A DNA stretch of 64,000 nt from positions 62,001 through 126,000 of the forward strand of contig NZ_BEWC01000012.1 of NCBI RefSeq assembly GCF_003112575.1, read 5' to 3'. This DNA comes from Streptomyces ardesiacus. GTDB taxonomy: Bacteria > Actinomycetota > Actinomycetes > Streptomycetales > Streptomycetaceae. Below, one piece after another: positions 1 through 12,200 of this stretch. The stretch's first letter is position 1, and every line of letters starts with the position of its first letter. The notes under the pieces are model-generated. The model did not search any database. It saw only the letters and a list, made by a program, of their open reading frames with translations, and was not told the DNA's origin. The position numbers and the translations under genes are program-made.

Positions 1-13
1 GCAAGTGCCTGGA

Positions 14-286
14 TCACCCCGGAACACGGGCTTGCCGAGGTGCGCCGGGCCCCTCCTCGAGGATGCTGGTGTACTCGCGCAGCACGGCGAGCACGGTCGC
101 CTCATCGTCCCCGGCAACGGTACGCACGGGACCGGTCGGGGACAGGGACACGGGGCCGCCTTGGTGCAGGCCCACCAGGGCGGTGGCGCGGTGCGACCCG
201 ATCACCGGGCGGTCGACCCGCCCGGTGATCTGCACGCTGTAGGTCGCCCCGTCATCGAACGCGCCGGTGACGGTGAACGGCATCAT
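14..286 (-). CDS. Small phage-type protein after the giant ORF
   Basis: A 90-residue protein of unknown function. The start is the first of two adjacent ATG codons at 286, with GAGGAGGG just upstream. The giant ORF ends at 294, so the two genes are contiguous and probably cotranscribed. The sequence is largely beta-type and reads like a short domain followed by a helix (residues about 58-75). No catalytic motif is visible. Short proteins of this kind are common in the head-gene region of actinophages, so a small virion or assembly role is possible but unproven. Confidence 0.7.
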   Translation of the reverse strand: MMPFTVTGAFDDGATYSVQITGRVDRPVIGSHRATALVGLHQGGPVSLSPTGPVRTVAGDDEATVLAVLREYTSILEEGPGAPRQARVPG

Positions 287-293
287 GCCCTCC

Positions 294-3200
294 TCATCGT
301 GTGGCGAGCAGGCCCAGGAGGAACGCCCGAAGGTCGTCGTCCAGGTACCAGTCGCCGTTGAACATCGACTGAACGGATCGGGCGAGGGTGTCACCGGTGT
401 CCGGTTGCGTCTGCTGGCGGCGCAGGAGACGGCTAAGGGCGCTGGGGCGCATGCGGCGTGCGCCCGGCCGGCCGGTGTGGGTCTGGGTGAACCAGAACAC
501 CCGCTGCGCGGCGTCCAGGTCGCCCAGGTGCTGGGCGAGGTGCTGCGCCAGTGCGTGCCCGGCGGTACCCAGGCCGTCGTCGGCGAGGTCGGCAACGGTG
601 AGGCGCTGCCCGTCGGGCTCGTAGCGGCCCTCATCGCCGTCCATGGCGGTCACCCGGCGGGCCGCCGGGGTGTTGAGCCAGGACCGAGGCATGAGGCGCT
701 GCACGCCTCGTACGGACCGTTCGGCGTCCGGGGTGGAGTCCGGGCCGAAGATGATGCCGGCGTTGCCCTCGGGGCCCATGTCGCGGATCTCTGCGAGGGC
801 CGCGGCGACCGCGTCCGGGACCGCCGCGGCGTACTGCGACCGCAGGTCTGCCCACTCCCGGCGTGCGGCAGAGGCTTCCGCCCGCGCCGCGGTGATCTCC
901 AGCTCCAGTTCCTCGTCATCCGGGATGGTGCCGCCGGAGCGTGCGGCCTGGAGGTTGACCAGGCGCTGTTCGGTGAGCACCACGTAGTCGTCTGCGCGCT
1001 GAAGCGTGCCGTGGGGGTCGCCGTCGAAGGCGTCGCCGAGGGCGTCGGACAGACGGCGAGTCACGTCCTGGTCGACGTCGCTGCCGGCCGCGCGGAGCGC
1101 TGCCATGTGGCGGAGCGCCGTCAGGCCGGGGCCACCGTCGGCGGCCGTGTCCGGCGACCACTGGATGCGGTCGCGGCGGCCCGGGAGCCGCCCGGCGGCG
1201 AGTTGGCCCCACGTGGTGGGGTTCCACCAGGAGACGCGGCGCTGCGACTGGCCGAAGCGTCCCGGCTCGGGCAGCAGACCGGCCCAGTGGGAGACGCGGG
1301 CGGACAGGGACTCGCCGTCGGCCGCGGGCAGGTCGAGCGCACGGTGCAGGCGGGTCAGGCGCCGGGACTCCGGCCAGTCCCGCACGCGCCGGACCAGACG
1401 GCCGAGGAAGGCCCGCAGGCGGCGCATCCGCTCCCGGGCGCCCCTCCACTTCTCGGCGATCTTCCGGGCTCCGGCCCGCACCAGTGCGGCGAGCCGCTTG
1501 GCGAGGCGGACTAGGGCGGCCACGATCCGGGCGAACAGGCCGGGCTGACGGCCGGCCTCCGGCGACACGGCGTTGACGCGCCGGGCGATGCGGCGAGCGG
1601 TGTCCTGCCGGGAGCCGTCCATCTGGCCCGCGAGGGTGCGGGCGATGCGGTCGGCGTCGCCCGGGTCCACGCCTGCGGCCTGGAGCTGCTGCAGGAGCGC
1701 GTTCACGGCGTCGTCGGTGTGCCCGGCGACGGTGCGGGCGATGTCCGCGTCGCCGTCAGCGTCGGGCTGGTCGGGGCGGCCTCCGATCTGGTCGGGGATG
1801 AGGCTGAGGAGGTCCCGGGCTCGCGCGGCGAGGTCCTCGTCGCTCTCGTCGGGCAGCGGTTCGAGGTCGTTGATCGTGCGCAGGGCGGCGCGCACCGTCG
1901 CGGTGTGGGAGTCCTGCCGTGCCCGCTTGAGGGCCTGCAGGGCGGCGGCCCGGTCCCGGCCGGTGATGCCCGCGGCGTCGAGGGCGTCGGCGGCCTCCTG
2001 GCGCGCGGCCTGGCGGGCGTCGCGCAGGGCCTCGGCTGTGAGGCGCTGGGCGATCTGCTCGCGCAGGGTGTGGATGTCGCCGGGCGGCTCCGTGCCCGCA
2101 ATCGCCGCGTCGATGATGCGCGCTGCGACGGTTCGCGGGTGGTCGGCGACGATGCGGTCGGCGTCGGACTGCGGGGCCGGGTTGGGGTCCCGCGGTCCGC
2201 CGGACGGCGGCAGGGCCGGAGTCGGCCGGTTCCGCTCGTACACGTTGACGTCGCGCCCGCTGTGCAGGCCGAAGTCATGCACGTTGCCGTCGTCGTCCAC
2301 GCCCGTGAGCTGCATCCACCAGCCGTTGCGCTGCGGCGCGCTGATGATGGTGAGGCGGCGGTGCCCGTTGAACTGGTAGCCGGAGCGCGACACCGGGGCG
2401 TCGATGACGTCGCCCACTCGGAGGCTGCCGGGACGGACCCGGGCCGTCGGAGCGGCCGGAGCCGTGGGAGTGGTCGGGGTCTCGTCGTCGGGGTCGGGCG
2501 GGGTCGGCGCGTCGGGGCGTGCCTCGGGGAGCAGCCACACGGGCATCGCCCCGTGCACGACCCGGCGGCGCCACTGGTGGTCTTCGTCCTCCAGGAGGAA
2601 GCTGCGCACGCCTCCGGGCCCGTCTTCCACGTCGATGACGCGGAAGACGTGGATGGCGTCGCCGCGGCGCTCGTCCGGCATCGCGACCGTGTCGCCTTCA
2701 CCGAGCTGCGCGGCGTTGGCCGGGCGGGGCCGGTTGAGGCCTGCGGGCGGGGCGCCGCCGGCGGACTGGTCGAGGTGGTCAGCGGCGCGCAGTGCGGCAC
2801 GGCCTTCCCAGGTACTCGGGTCGGCCGAGGCACGGAGCTGCGCGGCGAGAGCCGACGTCTGGTCCGGGGTGACGGGAAGGTCTGCGGCGATGCGGACGGC
2901 GGCCTGGTGGGCGTCGGGGTCGTCGTCCGGCCCGGCGGCGTGGTCGCCGATGACGTCCCGGTCGCCCGTGGTCAGCTCCGGGTCAACGGTCGGGCCGGTG
3001 ACCGGCTCCACCCGCTGAGGCGGCTGGTGGACGGTCAGGTCCTCGGGGGCCTCCGGGGCGTCGTCCGGGCCGATCTCGGGCGGAGCGCCGTCAGCGCCCT
3101 GGGCCCGGGGCAGGACCGTGGAGGCGTCCACGTTGATCTGTCCCATCTCGCCCGTGGTGGTGTCGGCGAAGTCGATGGTGACGCGGTCGCCGTCGCGGCT

Positions 3201-6200
3201 GGTGCCGGTGACCGCCACGGTGGTGAGCGTGCCGTCGAGGTCCAGGACCACGACGTCGTCGTCCTTGAGGTCCGCGGCCGTCGGGTCGTCGATGCCGGTC
3301 ACCGGGTCGGTGTCGGGGACGTCGTCGCGCACCTCACCGGTGACGCGGAGGTCTCCGGCGCTGCGCGTGATCCGGCCTTCGGCAGTGGTGATGGTGACGC
3401 GGTCGCCGTCGACCTCATCGACCGGTCCAAGCAGCGCGCCGTCGGTGTCGGTGACGATGTGCCGCGGGGTGACGCGCTGGCCGGATGCCGTCCAGCCGTC
3501 GGGGCGGTCGCCGCCGGTCACCGTGAGGGTGTTCGGCGACAGGCCGTCGGCGGTGTCGTTGTTGTCCCAGCGCACGGACACCGTGGTGCTCGTGGCGCTC
3601 GTGACGGTGCCTTCCCGGGTACGCAGCCCGTCAACGCCCGTGATGGTGCTGCCCGGGAAGAGGCCGCGGCCGTTCCGGTCGGAGGGGACCACGTCGGGCA
3701 GGTTGCCGGTCTGGGCGGCGCTCTGCGCGCCGCTGGCCGGCGAGCCGGGCACCACGTCGTCGGGTGCCTGGGCACGCGCCGCGGTGGCGTTCTTCGGCGT
3801 GAAGACGTGACCGCGCTTGCCGGTGCCGTCCGGGTTCTCCGTGACGTACGTCTGCCACATCCGCTCGGTGCGGTTGTTGCGGGTGACCTCGACGTCCACG
3901 GGGCCGGTGAAGACGTACCCGGACCGCGTGGTCTTGCGGCCGCCCCTGGTCCGTCCTTCCATGCGGACCATGTCGCCGGGCATCAGGTCGCTGACCCGGG
4001 CCCAGTGCGCGGGCTGGCCGCCGATCGGCTCCGGCTCTCCCTCCGGCTCGTCGGCCGGTGCGGAGGGCGCGGGGGGCTCCACCCGGGCAGGGGTCTGGTC
4101 CGGGGCGGGCTCCGGCCGGGCGGCAGGCGCTGCGGTGTTCGGTGTCTCTGGCTGCGGCGTTTCTGCCCGACCGTTCTCCCGCTTCTGCTCCTCCTCGCCA
4201 GGGCGCGGCCGGCGGAAGGCAGTCGGCCGGTCCGGGGTGTTCCGGAAGTAGAACGAGTTGAACGGTGTCTCCCCCGTCGGGTCCTTCTTCCGCGCCGGAT
4301 CGGTCACCACGGCCCGACGCTCAAGTTGCGCGCTGAAGTCCGTGCCGTTTGTGAAGGGCCACGTCCCCGTGCGGTTCATGTGCTGGGCACGCAGAGGCTC
4401 CGAGAGCGTGCCCCGCTGCGTCACCGGCCGGTCGGAGTGGCCTACCCCCAGGGTGGTGATGTCGTCGCCGGGCTGGGCGTCGTTGACGTCGAGGGGGATG
4501 GTGTAACCGTCGGCTTCCTGCTGGGCGCGCCACGAGTCGTAGTAGCTGTCCAGGTCGCCTTCCCGGTCGAGATACAGCCGGGCGGGCTCCTGCCAGCGGG
4601 GGCTCAGGCCCTCAGCGTTGCCGCGTTCGGTGATCTGCCGTGCTACGGCCTCTCCGAGGGTGTCACCGTCCTTCCCGCGGAAGGTGAGGGCGCGTCCAGC
4701 GGCGTCGGGTGCATCCCACGGGAAAGCACGGCCGTCTGCGTCACGGACGCTTTCGAGGACCCGGGCGTACGCGAGGGCGTCGTCGCGGCTGTATGCCCTG
4801 GCTACGGTCTCCATCGACCCCGGGGCGAGGACGTCCCAGCTTGCCCCCGGGTCCTTCGCCGGGTCGTGGAGGATGACGAGACGTCCGCCCTCGGACATCT
4901 CCAAGGTGGGGTTGTCCGCGTAGCCGTCGTGGAATTGCTGCTCTGGAATCGCCGTCGGGTGGCTCGGCGTGTCCAGCTCTCCCCGACGCCACCGCTCGCG
5001 CACCTCGTTGACGTTGGAGAAGCGCGGGGTATCCGGCCCTCCCGTCTCGGGTGCTCCTGCCGAGTCCGCATCCCCGGCGGGTGCCGGGGCGGCCGTCTCG
5101 GGTGCTCCTGCCGAGTCCGCATCCCCGGCGGGTGCCGGGGCGGTGGTCTCCTCGGTCTGCTGGGCTTCCGCCTGCTCGCGCTGCTCCCGCTCCCACTGCT
5201 CCCGGTCGACCCGTTCCTTGTCGCGGTACTGCTGCTTGAACTGGTTGTAGGTGATCCGACCGCCGTTGGCGTCGTACCAGTTCTGCAGCTCCTCGCTGGC
5301 GTACTCCCGCCAGCGTCCGAACTTTGACCAGTGTCCGCCGGAGAACAGTTCGCGCTCGTTGGGGACGTTGCTGGCGTACTTGTACTTCCGCTTGTAGAAG
5401 TAGCCGTTCGTCGCGTCGATGGCCTGCTGGTAGCGGGCCTCGTCGAAGAGGGCGAACTCCTCCTGAATGATCTCCTCGCGGGTGCGGCGACGCTTGGGCA
5501 CGTCGGTGTTGTTGAAGCCGAGGGCCTCGTCGACGGCCTTGGCGCGCTGCTCTGCCTCGTCGGCGTTGGCGGGCGGGGTGTCTGGAAGCACGCTGCGCAC
5601 GCGCTGGTCGGTGTACCCGTCCCGCCGGTCCATCTCCGCCATGAGGCGCATCTGGTCTTCGGGGCTGAGGTCGTTACTCCAGGCGTTGATCAGCTCGTCG
5701 TCGTCCAGGTCGGTGAGGTCGTCCGGCAGGGGCTCCCGTTCCGGCTCGGTGTTGGCGGCCGCGCGCTGTGCCTGGAAGTCGTCGCGGGCTGCGTGAAGGG
5801 CGCGCTGCAGGTTGCGGCCTTCCGCGTCGCGCCACTGCCTGACGGTGCTCGGTCCCCACGGCTGGTGCCAGTCGAAGGGCTCTCCGTCGGGGCCGGTGAT
5901 CTCCTCGAAGCGGCCGGCGAGTGCGACAGCCTGTTCGGGGTCGGGGTTGTCGGTGGCCAGGGACAGGCCGGGAAGGTTGTTGCCGTTCCGGGCCTGCGCG
6001 AAGTGCCACAGGGTGGTGCCGTCGTCCTGGGGCTCCGGCCACGTCACCAGACCGCCGCCCGGGGACAGGGCAAGGCCCTCTCGCTCGGCGGCCTGCGCCA
6101 GGGCGGCGCGTCGCTGAGGGGTGTCCTCGGCGGGGGTGAGGCCGTCGCCGTTCGTCCAGGCTCGGCGAAGGGAGTCGACGTCCCGGTGCCGGACAGGGGT

Positions 6201-9200
6201 GCGGTCACGTTCGCGTCCATCGCGGCCGTCCCTGTCCCCGCCGTCGGCTCCGCTGGGGCTCGGTGAGCTGGTGTTGGGCAGGTTCAGGCGCGGCAGGCCA
6301 GGGCCGCCCGGCCCACCAGGTCCACCAGGTCCCCCGTTACCGCCACCGCGGCGACGGCGGCGGCGCCTGCGTCGGTTCCGGTCGTCTTCCTCGTCCTCCG
6401 GGTCCTGCTCGTCGTCGGCGTTCTCCTGCTCGTCGTCGTTGTCCGGCTTGTCGTCGGAGTCGTCGCTGTCGTTCTCGTCGTCGGCCGGGGCCTCGGGGGC
6501 GCCGGTGCCGTCTCCGGCAGGGGAAACGTCTGGGGCGGCGTCACCGCCGTCACCGTCCCCTCTGCGGCGGCGCTGCTCGTCGTCGTCTTGCTGGTCGTCG
6601 TCCTGGTCGTCGGCGGAGTTCTCGTCCGTCGCCGTGTCCGGGGCGTTCTCCGGCTCGTCGACCGCGGTCTCGTCGACATCGGCACCCGGGGTGGTCTCGG
6701 GTGCGTTGTCGTCGTCCTCGTGGCGCGCATCGGTGTCATCAGGGATGGCCACGATGTCGCGCGGCCGGAAGGTCAGCGGCTGGTTCGCAATGCGCCAGTA
6801 GCCCTCTCGCTCGGCCGGCCCCGCCACCGTGATGTTCATGTGCTCGCGGCCCCCGTTGGGGCCCGACCCGCCGCCCTTGCGCGCGACGATCCGGAAACGG
6901 TCGCCAGGACGGGGCTGAATCTGGGAGCCGTCAACGGCCTGCCAGCCCTCCGGCACACGGACCTTGGACGCGTGATGCCGACCGCGTTCGCCCTTGATCC
7001 GGCGTTCCAGGTCGGAGGAGTCCTCTCTCCCCGGGTTGCCCTCCGGGAGCCGTTCCACCAGCTCGGATGCGTCGATCATGACGAACTCGGCGCGGACGGT
7101 GTCCTTGCCGTTGAGCGTCAGGTGCGTCTCTACCTCGATACGGCGCTGTCCGTTGCTGAGCACGGGCGTGATCTCGATGACGCGGCCCACCATGTGCGCC
7201 GGCTCGTTGTAGACGGGGTCTGCCGAGACCACGTGCACCCAGTCGTCGAGGCCCACCTCGGAAGCCGGGATCATCTCGCCGTTGTAGCGCTGCCGGACCC
7301 CTGCGAACTCGTCAGGAAGCTCCGGAGCGTCGTCCGGCTCCTCGGCGTCGGAGGCGTCGGACTCGTCGACGTCAGGGGCGTTGGGGGCGTCGGACTCGTC
7401 GGTGCCGTTCTCCGGGATCTCCTCGTCCGGGTACCGCAGGCGTACCTCAGCGTCGGCGTTGTAGAAGCGCTCCTCGCCGTCGTCGGTGACGATGCGGGTC
7501 CGGCCCCGGGGAGTCTTGACCGGGGGTTCGGCGACGGTGTGCGTGCGGCCGTCGGCGTCGGTGTACCGATCTCCTGCCTCGAGGTCGGCGGCGTTGCGCA
7601 TGCGCGCGGGGCGCAGGCCGCTGGTGTCGCGGCCTTCCGCGTCGGCGAACATGTCCGGCGTGCCGAAGGCGTCGGCGGGCCGGTCCTCCGGGTTGTTCAC
7701 GTCCGGGGCGCTGTCCGCCTGCCGGGTGGTCGACTCGTCGACGTCGAAGAGGCCGCCAGGCTCCTCGCTGGTCTGCTTCGGCTTCTGGTTCTCCTCGCGC
7801 TTTGGGGCTCGGCCGGCGCGGCGGGCCTCTTCGGCTTCGAGGACCTGCAGGCGCGTGCGGTCGACGCCGGACAGTTCCCCGCCGTTGGCCATCTCGCGGC
7901 CCATCAGTTCCACGATCTCGTCGCGGATCTCCTCGTTGGTCATTGAGGAGGGGGCCTTGGAGCCCTCGGGGCGTACGGCGTCGAGCTGGGCGGAGACCTG
8001 GTCCGGGGACAGCGTCACCGTGCCGTCGTCCTCCGGGGCGTTGGCGTCCTCCTGGTCGTCGTCCTCGTCGTCGCCGAGGTCGCCAGTGCTCGGGACGTCG
8101 GCCGGCGGCTCGTCGTCTCCTCCGTCGCCGGTGCCGCCGGTTTCCGGGGCCTCCGTCTCGTCGGTGTCCGGTGCCCCGCCGTCGGGGTCGGTGCCCTCGG
8201 TCGGCTCGTCGTCGTTGTTGGTCTCCGGGGCCGTGGTCTCGGGGGCCTTGACGGGTTCCGGCCGGAGGCGGGCGAGGGCTTCGCGCACCTCGTCCTCGGA
8301 GAGGCGGACGGTGTCGTCCTGCTCCGGCGCCGGGTTCTCCTCGTCCCACTTCGCGAGGTCGGCGACGGCCTGGTCGACGGCGGCCTGCAGCGGCTCGCGT
8401 TCCTCCCGCCGCTCCTTCGAGATGGCCTCGCGGGTTTCCTTCTTGTGCTTCTTCTTGTCGAGTTCGTCAGGGTCGATCTCGGGCTTCGCGTCGAGAGCGG
8501 TGATCCGGGCGACGATCTCCTCGAGCAGGTTCGACCGCTTCCGTGCGTGGTCGATCTGCGGGGTGAGGTCCGCGGCCGCGTGGGCGGACTGGAGCAGGGC
8601 TATCTGCTCGTCCAGCTCCGGTACCTTGGCCCGGTCCGAGTCCTGGAGCGCGGGGGCCTTATCGAGGGCGTTGCCGAGACGGGTGATCATGCCCGCCCCG
8701 GAGCCCTTCTTCTTCAGGTCCTCCACCGTGCGCTCGAAGTCGGAGTGCCGCAGGTCGGGGAAGCCGACGTGCGCGACGAGCTTGCCGTCCGCCGTCTTCT
8801 CGGTGCGGACACCGAAGTCGAGGCCGCGGAACTGGCCGAGGATGTGCCAGTCGCTCAGGCCCTCACGGTCGTGGTCGAGGAGGCGGCTGGTGATCTCCCG
8901 GTGCAGAGCCATGCCAGCGTCGGAGTGCTTGCTGTACGGCGCCCCGCCGAGAGTCATGCGGAACTGGTCGCCGGCCTCCTGGATGCGGGGCAGGGCCTGC
9001 TCGCGGCGCTGGATGCCGTCGCGGGTTGCCTGGGACTCCTCGCGCAGCTCTTCGAGGGCTTCGGCGCGGCGGACGCGCTCGGCGGCCTCGTTGTGCTGGT
9101 CGATCTCCAGGTCCTTGAGACGGCGGCGGGCCTTCATGAGCTGGCTCATGTAGGGGTTGCCGCCGATCTCGGCTTCCATGGTCTCGTAGTCGAACTCTGC

Positions 9201-12200
9201 GCCGTCGATCTCCTGGACGACGTCGCTGGAGTCGCCGTCCTCCGGCTCGGGCCGCTGGATGTCGACCAGGCCCTCGGCCTTGGTGGCGACGAATCCGGCC
9301 TTCCAACCGTCCATGGAGCCCTTGGTCGCGTAAATGTCGATCTCGACTTCGGGGTTCAGGTTGCCGTAGCGCAGGATGCGGCCGTTGCGCTGCTCCATCT
9401 GCGCGGCGCCCCAGTCGAGGTCGACGTGCGAGAGGGAGATCATGCGGTCCTGGGCGTTCATGCCCGTGCCCGCGACGGCGCTGGAGCCGATCAGGACCGC
9501 GATCTCACCTTCGCGGGCCTTCCGGAACAGCTCCGTCATGTCCTCGGGCTTGCCGGACTTCTTGGCGTCCTGGACGAAGGCGATCTTGTCCTCGGGGATG
9601 CCGCCCGCGACCATGAGCCGCTTCAGTTCGGCGTAGGCGTCGAAGTTGCCCTTGTTCTTGCCGCCCGGGACGCCTTCGTTCAGGAAGATCATCTGGAGGG
9701 CGCCCGGGACAGCGTGGTTGGTGAGGCTGTCGAGGGCGACCGGATAGACCCGGTCCTTGTTGGCGTGGTAGCGCTCGATGTGCCGGTCTGCGACGGCCTT
9801 GAGCTTGTTGCCGGCCGGGGCGTTGGCGTCGATGAGCCGCGGGTCCAGGGCCACGCTGGTGCCCTCGTTGGACACCGCGAGCATGTTGTCCTCGTGGCGG
9901 TCGACCTCGCCGTTGTGGATGGCGCGGCCGCGGGCGACGAGCCCCTTGAGACGCTTCTTCTGGTCGGGCGTCGCGTCGACCATGATCAGGTTGGGGGCGC
10001 CGCCCTTGACCTTCGGCCGGGGGATACCGACGTCGTCACCGCGCTTGGTGTCCGCGACCAGGCCCCACATGGTCTTCATGGCGCGCTTGTTGTGGAACTC
10101 GGAGAACCGCTCCACGACGCGGAGGCCGGAGCCGTCGGGGGCGTTCTCGATGCGCAGTGTCTTGCGGCCGAAGGTGTTGGCCCACAGGTCCGGGGCACCT
10201 GCCTTGTACGCGTCCAGCACCCAGGGCGCCGCGAACTGGAGCATGGTGAACTGCTCGCTGATGCTGTTGGACAGCGGCGTGCCGGTGGCGAGCGTGATCG
10301 TGGCCCGACCCTTGCGGCGGCGGTGCAGGTCGGTGGTCTTCTGGTGCAGGTCGACGCCGCGGAGGGACGCCGGGTCGCCGCCGGCCTCCTTGGAACGGAA
10401 GCCGACGCCCTTGTACCGGTGGGCCTCGTCGACGACGAAGTAGTCGAAGCCGAGGTCGTCCCAGTACGTCTCGCCCGGCCGCCGCATCGGGGCGGCGTTC
10501 TTGTTGATGTTCTTCTGGACCGTCGCGATGCGCTGCTCGATCTTCGCGACGATGAAGGGGTGGTTCGGGTTGTCGGCGTCCTCGTACTGGCGGTCAAGCT
10601 GCTCGCGCAGCGCCTCCAGCTCCCGGAACTCGTACTCGTCCTGAGCCTCCGGGCTCATCTTGATCGAGCCGAACGCCTCTTCGGTGAAGATGACCAGGTC
10701 CGGCTTGTTGGCGCGCAGCCACTCCAGGGTGCTGCCGCGGCGGTCGCCGGCCAGGTCCGCCGAGGTGATCAGGTGGACATCGGCGTTCGGGTAAAGGAAC
10801 CGGGCCTCGTTGTACCACTGGCGTGCCAGGTGGTTGGGGACCACGGCCATGGGCTTGTCGATCTGCCCGGACGCCTTGAGGGCCTGGGTGCCCATGACGA
10901 GCGTGCCGGTCTTGCCGAGGCCCACCTCGTGGGCGAGGATCACGCCCCGCTCGAACTGCATGCGGGCCGCGCCGGAGAGCTGCCAGGCGTGCGGGGTCCG
11001 GTCGGGGGTGAAGCCCTCGAGCGTGGGCGACATGCCCTCGTACGAACGGACGACGTGCCCGTTCATGATGCGGTTGTACGAGTCGGTGAGGACGCTCAGC
11101 CGCTCGGCGTTCGCCGTGGCGTACTTGGCGAACTCGGCACGCATCTGGTCGGCCTTCTGCCGGATCAGACGGGAGGTCGCCTCGTCGACTTCCTTGCGCT
11201 TGTCGTCCTCGTAGACGGTCAGCGAGCCGAAGCCGAGGATCGCGCGGGCGATCTCTACGGCGTTCTTCCCCCGGGTCCCCTTCTCCGGGTTCGCCGGGAC
11301 GCCGTACATGAGGTTGTTGGCCTCGGGCACGCGGCCGGTGTTGAGAATCCAGCCGTACCGGTCGTCGTGCGCGACGCGGAGCGTGCGGTCGCCCAGGTAC
11401 TCGCGGAGGAAGCCCTGCAGCAGCTCCGGCGGGGTCCAGTGGGCGCCCATCTCCGGGGTGAACTGGCCGATGGTGCGGTCCGGGGGCTGCACTGCCTCCA
11501 GCGCGGCCACGTTGACCGCGTACGCCGGGTCCTTCTCAGCGGCCTTGCGGGCGGCGTCGAGCTTGTCGCGGACGGCCCCGGAGAGGTAGGCGCCGGCCAG
11601 CTCGAGGCGGCCGGACTCCGGGTCGGTGAAGACCTCGTTGCCGAGACGCTTCAGCGCTTCCGGCTCGTCGACCTCCAGGAGCCGCGCGACCTCGGCGAGG
11701 TCCACCTCGCCCTTGGCGGCGACGACCGCGGCCAGGGCCGCCTTCGGGTCGCTGGTCGCGGAGAGCGGCTGCCGGCGGGCGGCGGCCCGCTCGGTGAAGA
11801 TACGCGAGAGGACCGGCTCGCCCGTCTTGGTGTCCCACCGCTCCAGCGCGAGGACCGCCGCGGCGTCCGGGTCGGCCCGGAAGTAGCCCCACGCCGTCGG
11901 TACCCCGCCCTTGGTGCGGTGCTGGCCCGGCTTGGACAGGGGCCCGTACTTCTCGACGTACGCGGCGTGCAAGTCACGGAGCTGGGCGCGCAGAGCCTCG
12001 GCGCGCTCCTCCTCGTCGTTCTTCCGGTCCAGCTCCCGCAGCTCGGCCGCGACGTCGCGGAGCTGCACCAGGTTGCGAAGCTGGTCGGTTTTGCCGTCGC
12101 CCGGCTCCAGAGGCACGGGGTCGGCGCCGTTGACGTGCTGGTAGAACTGGCCGTCGTCGCCCTCGTAGAGGCGGCCGGTCCAGTCGTTGGCGTGCTTCTC

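Noticed and set aside
5042..5143. The 51-bp tandem repeat considered as a CRISPR or minisatellite origin
   Set aside because: Only two units, no spacers, and in frame within a protein linker.
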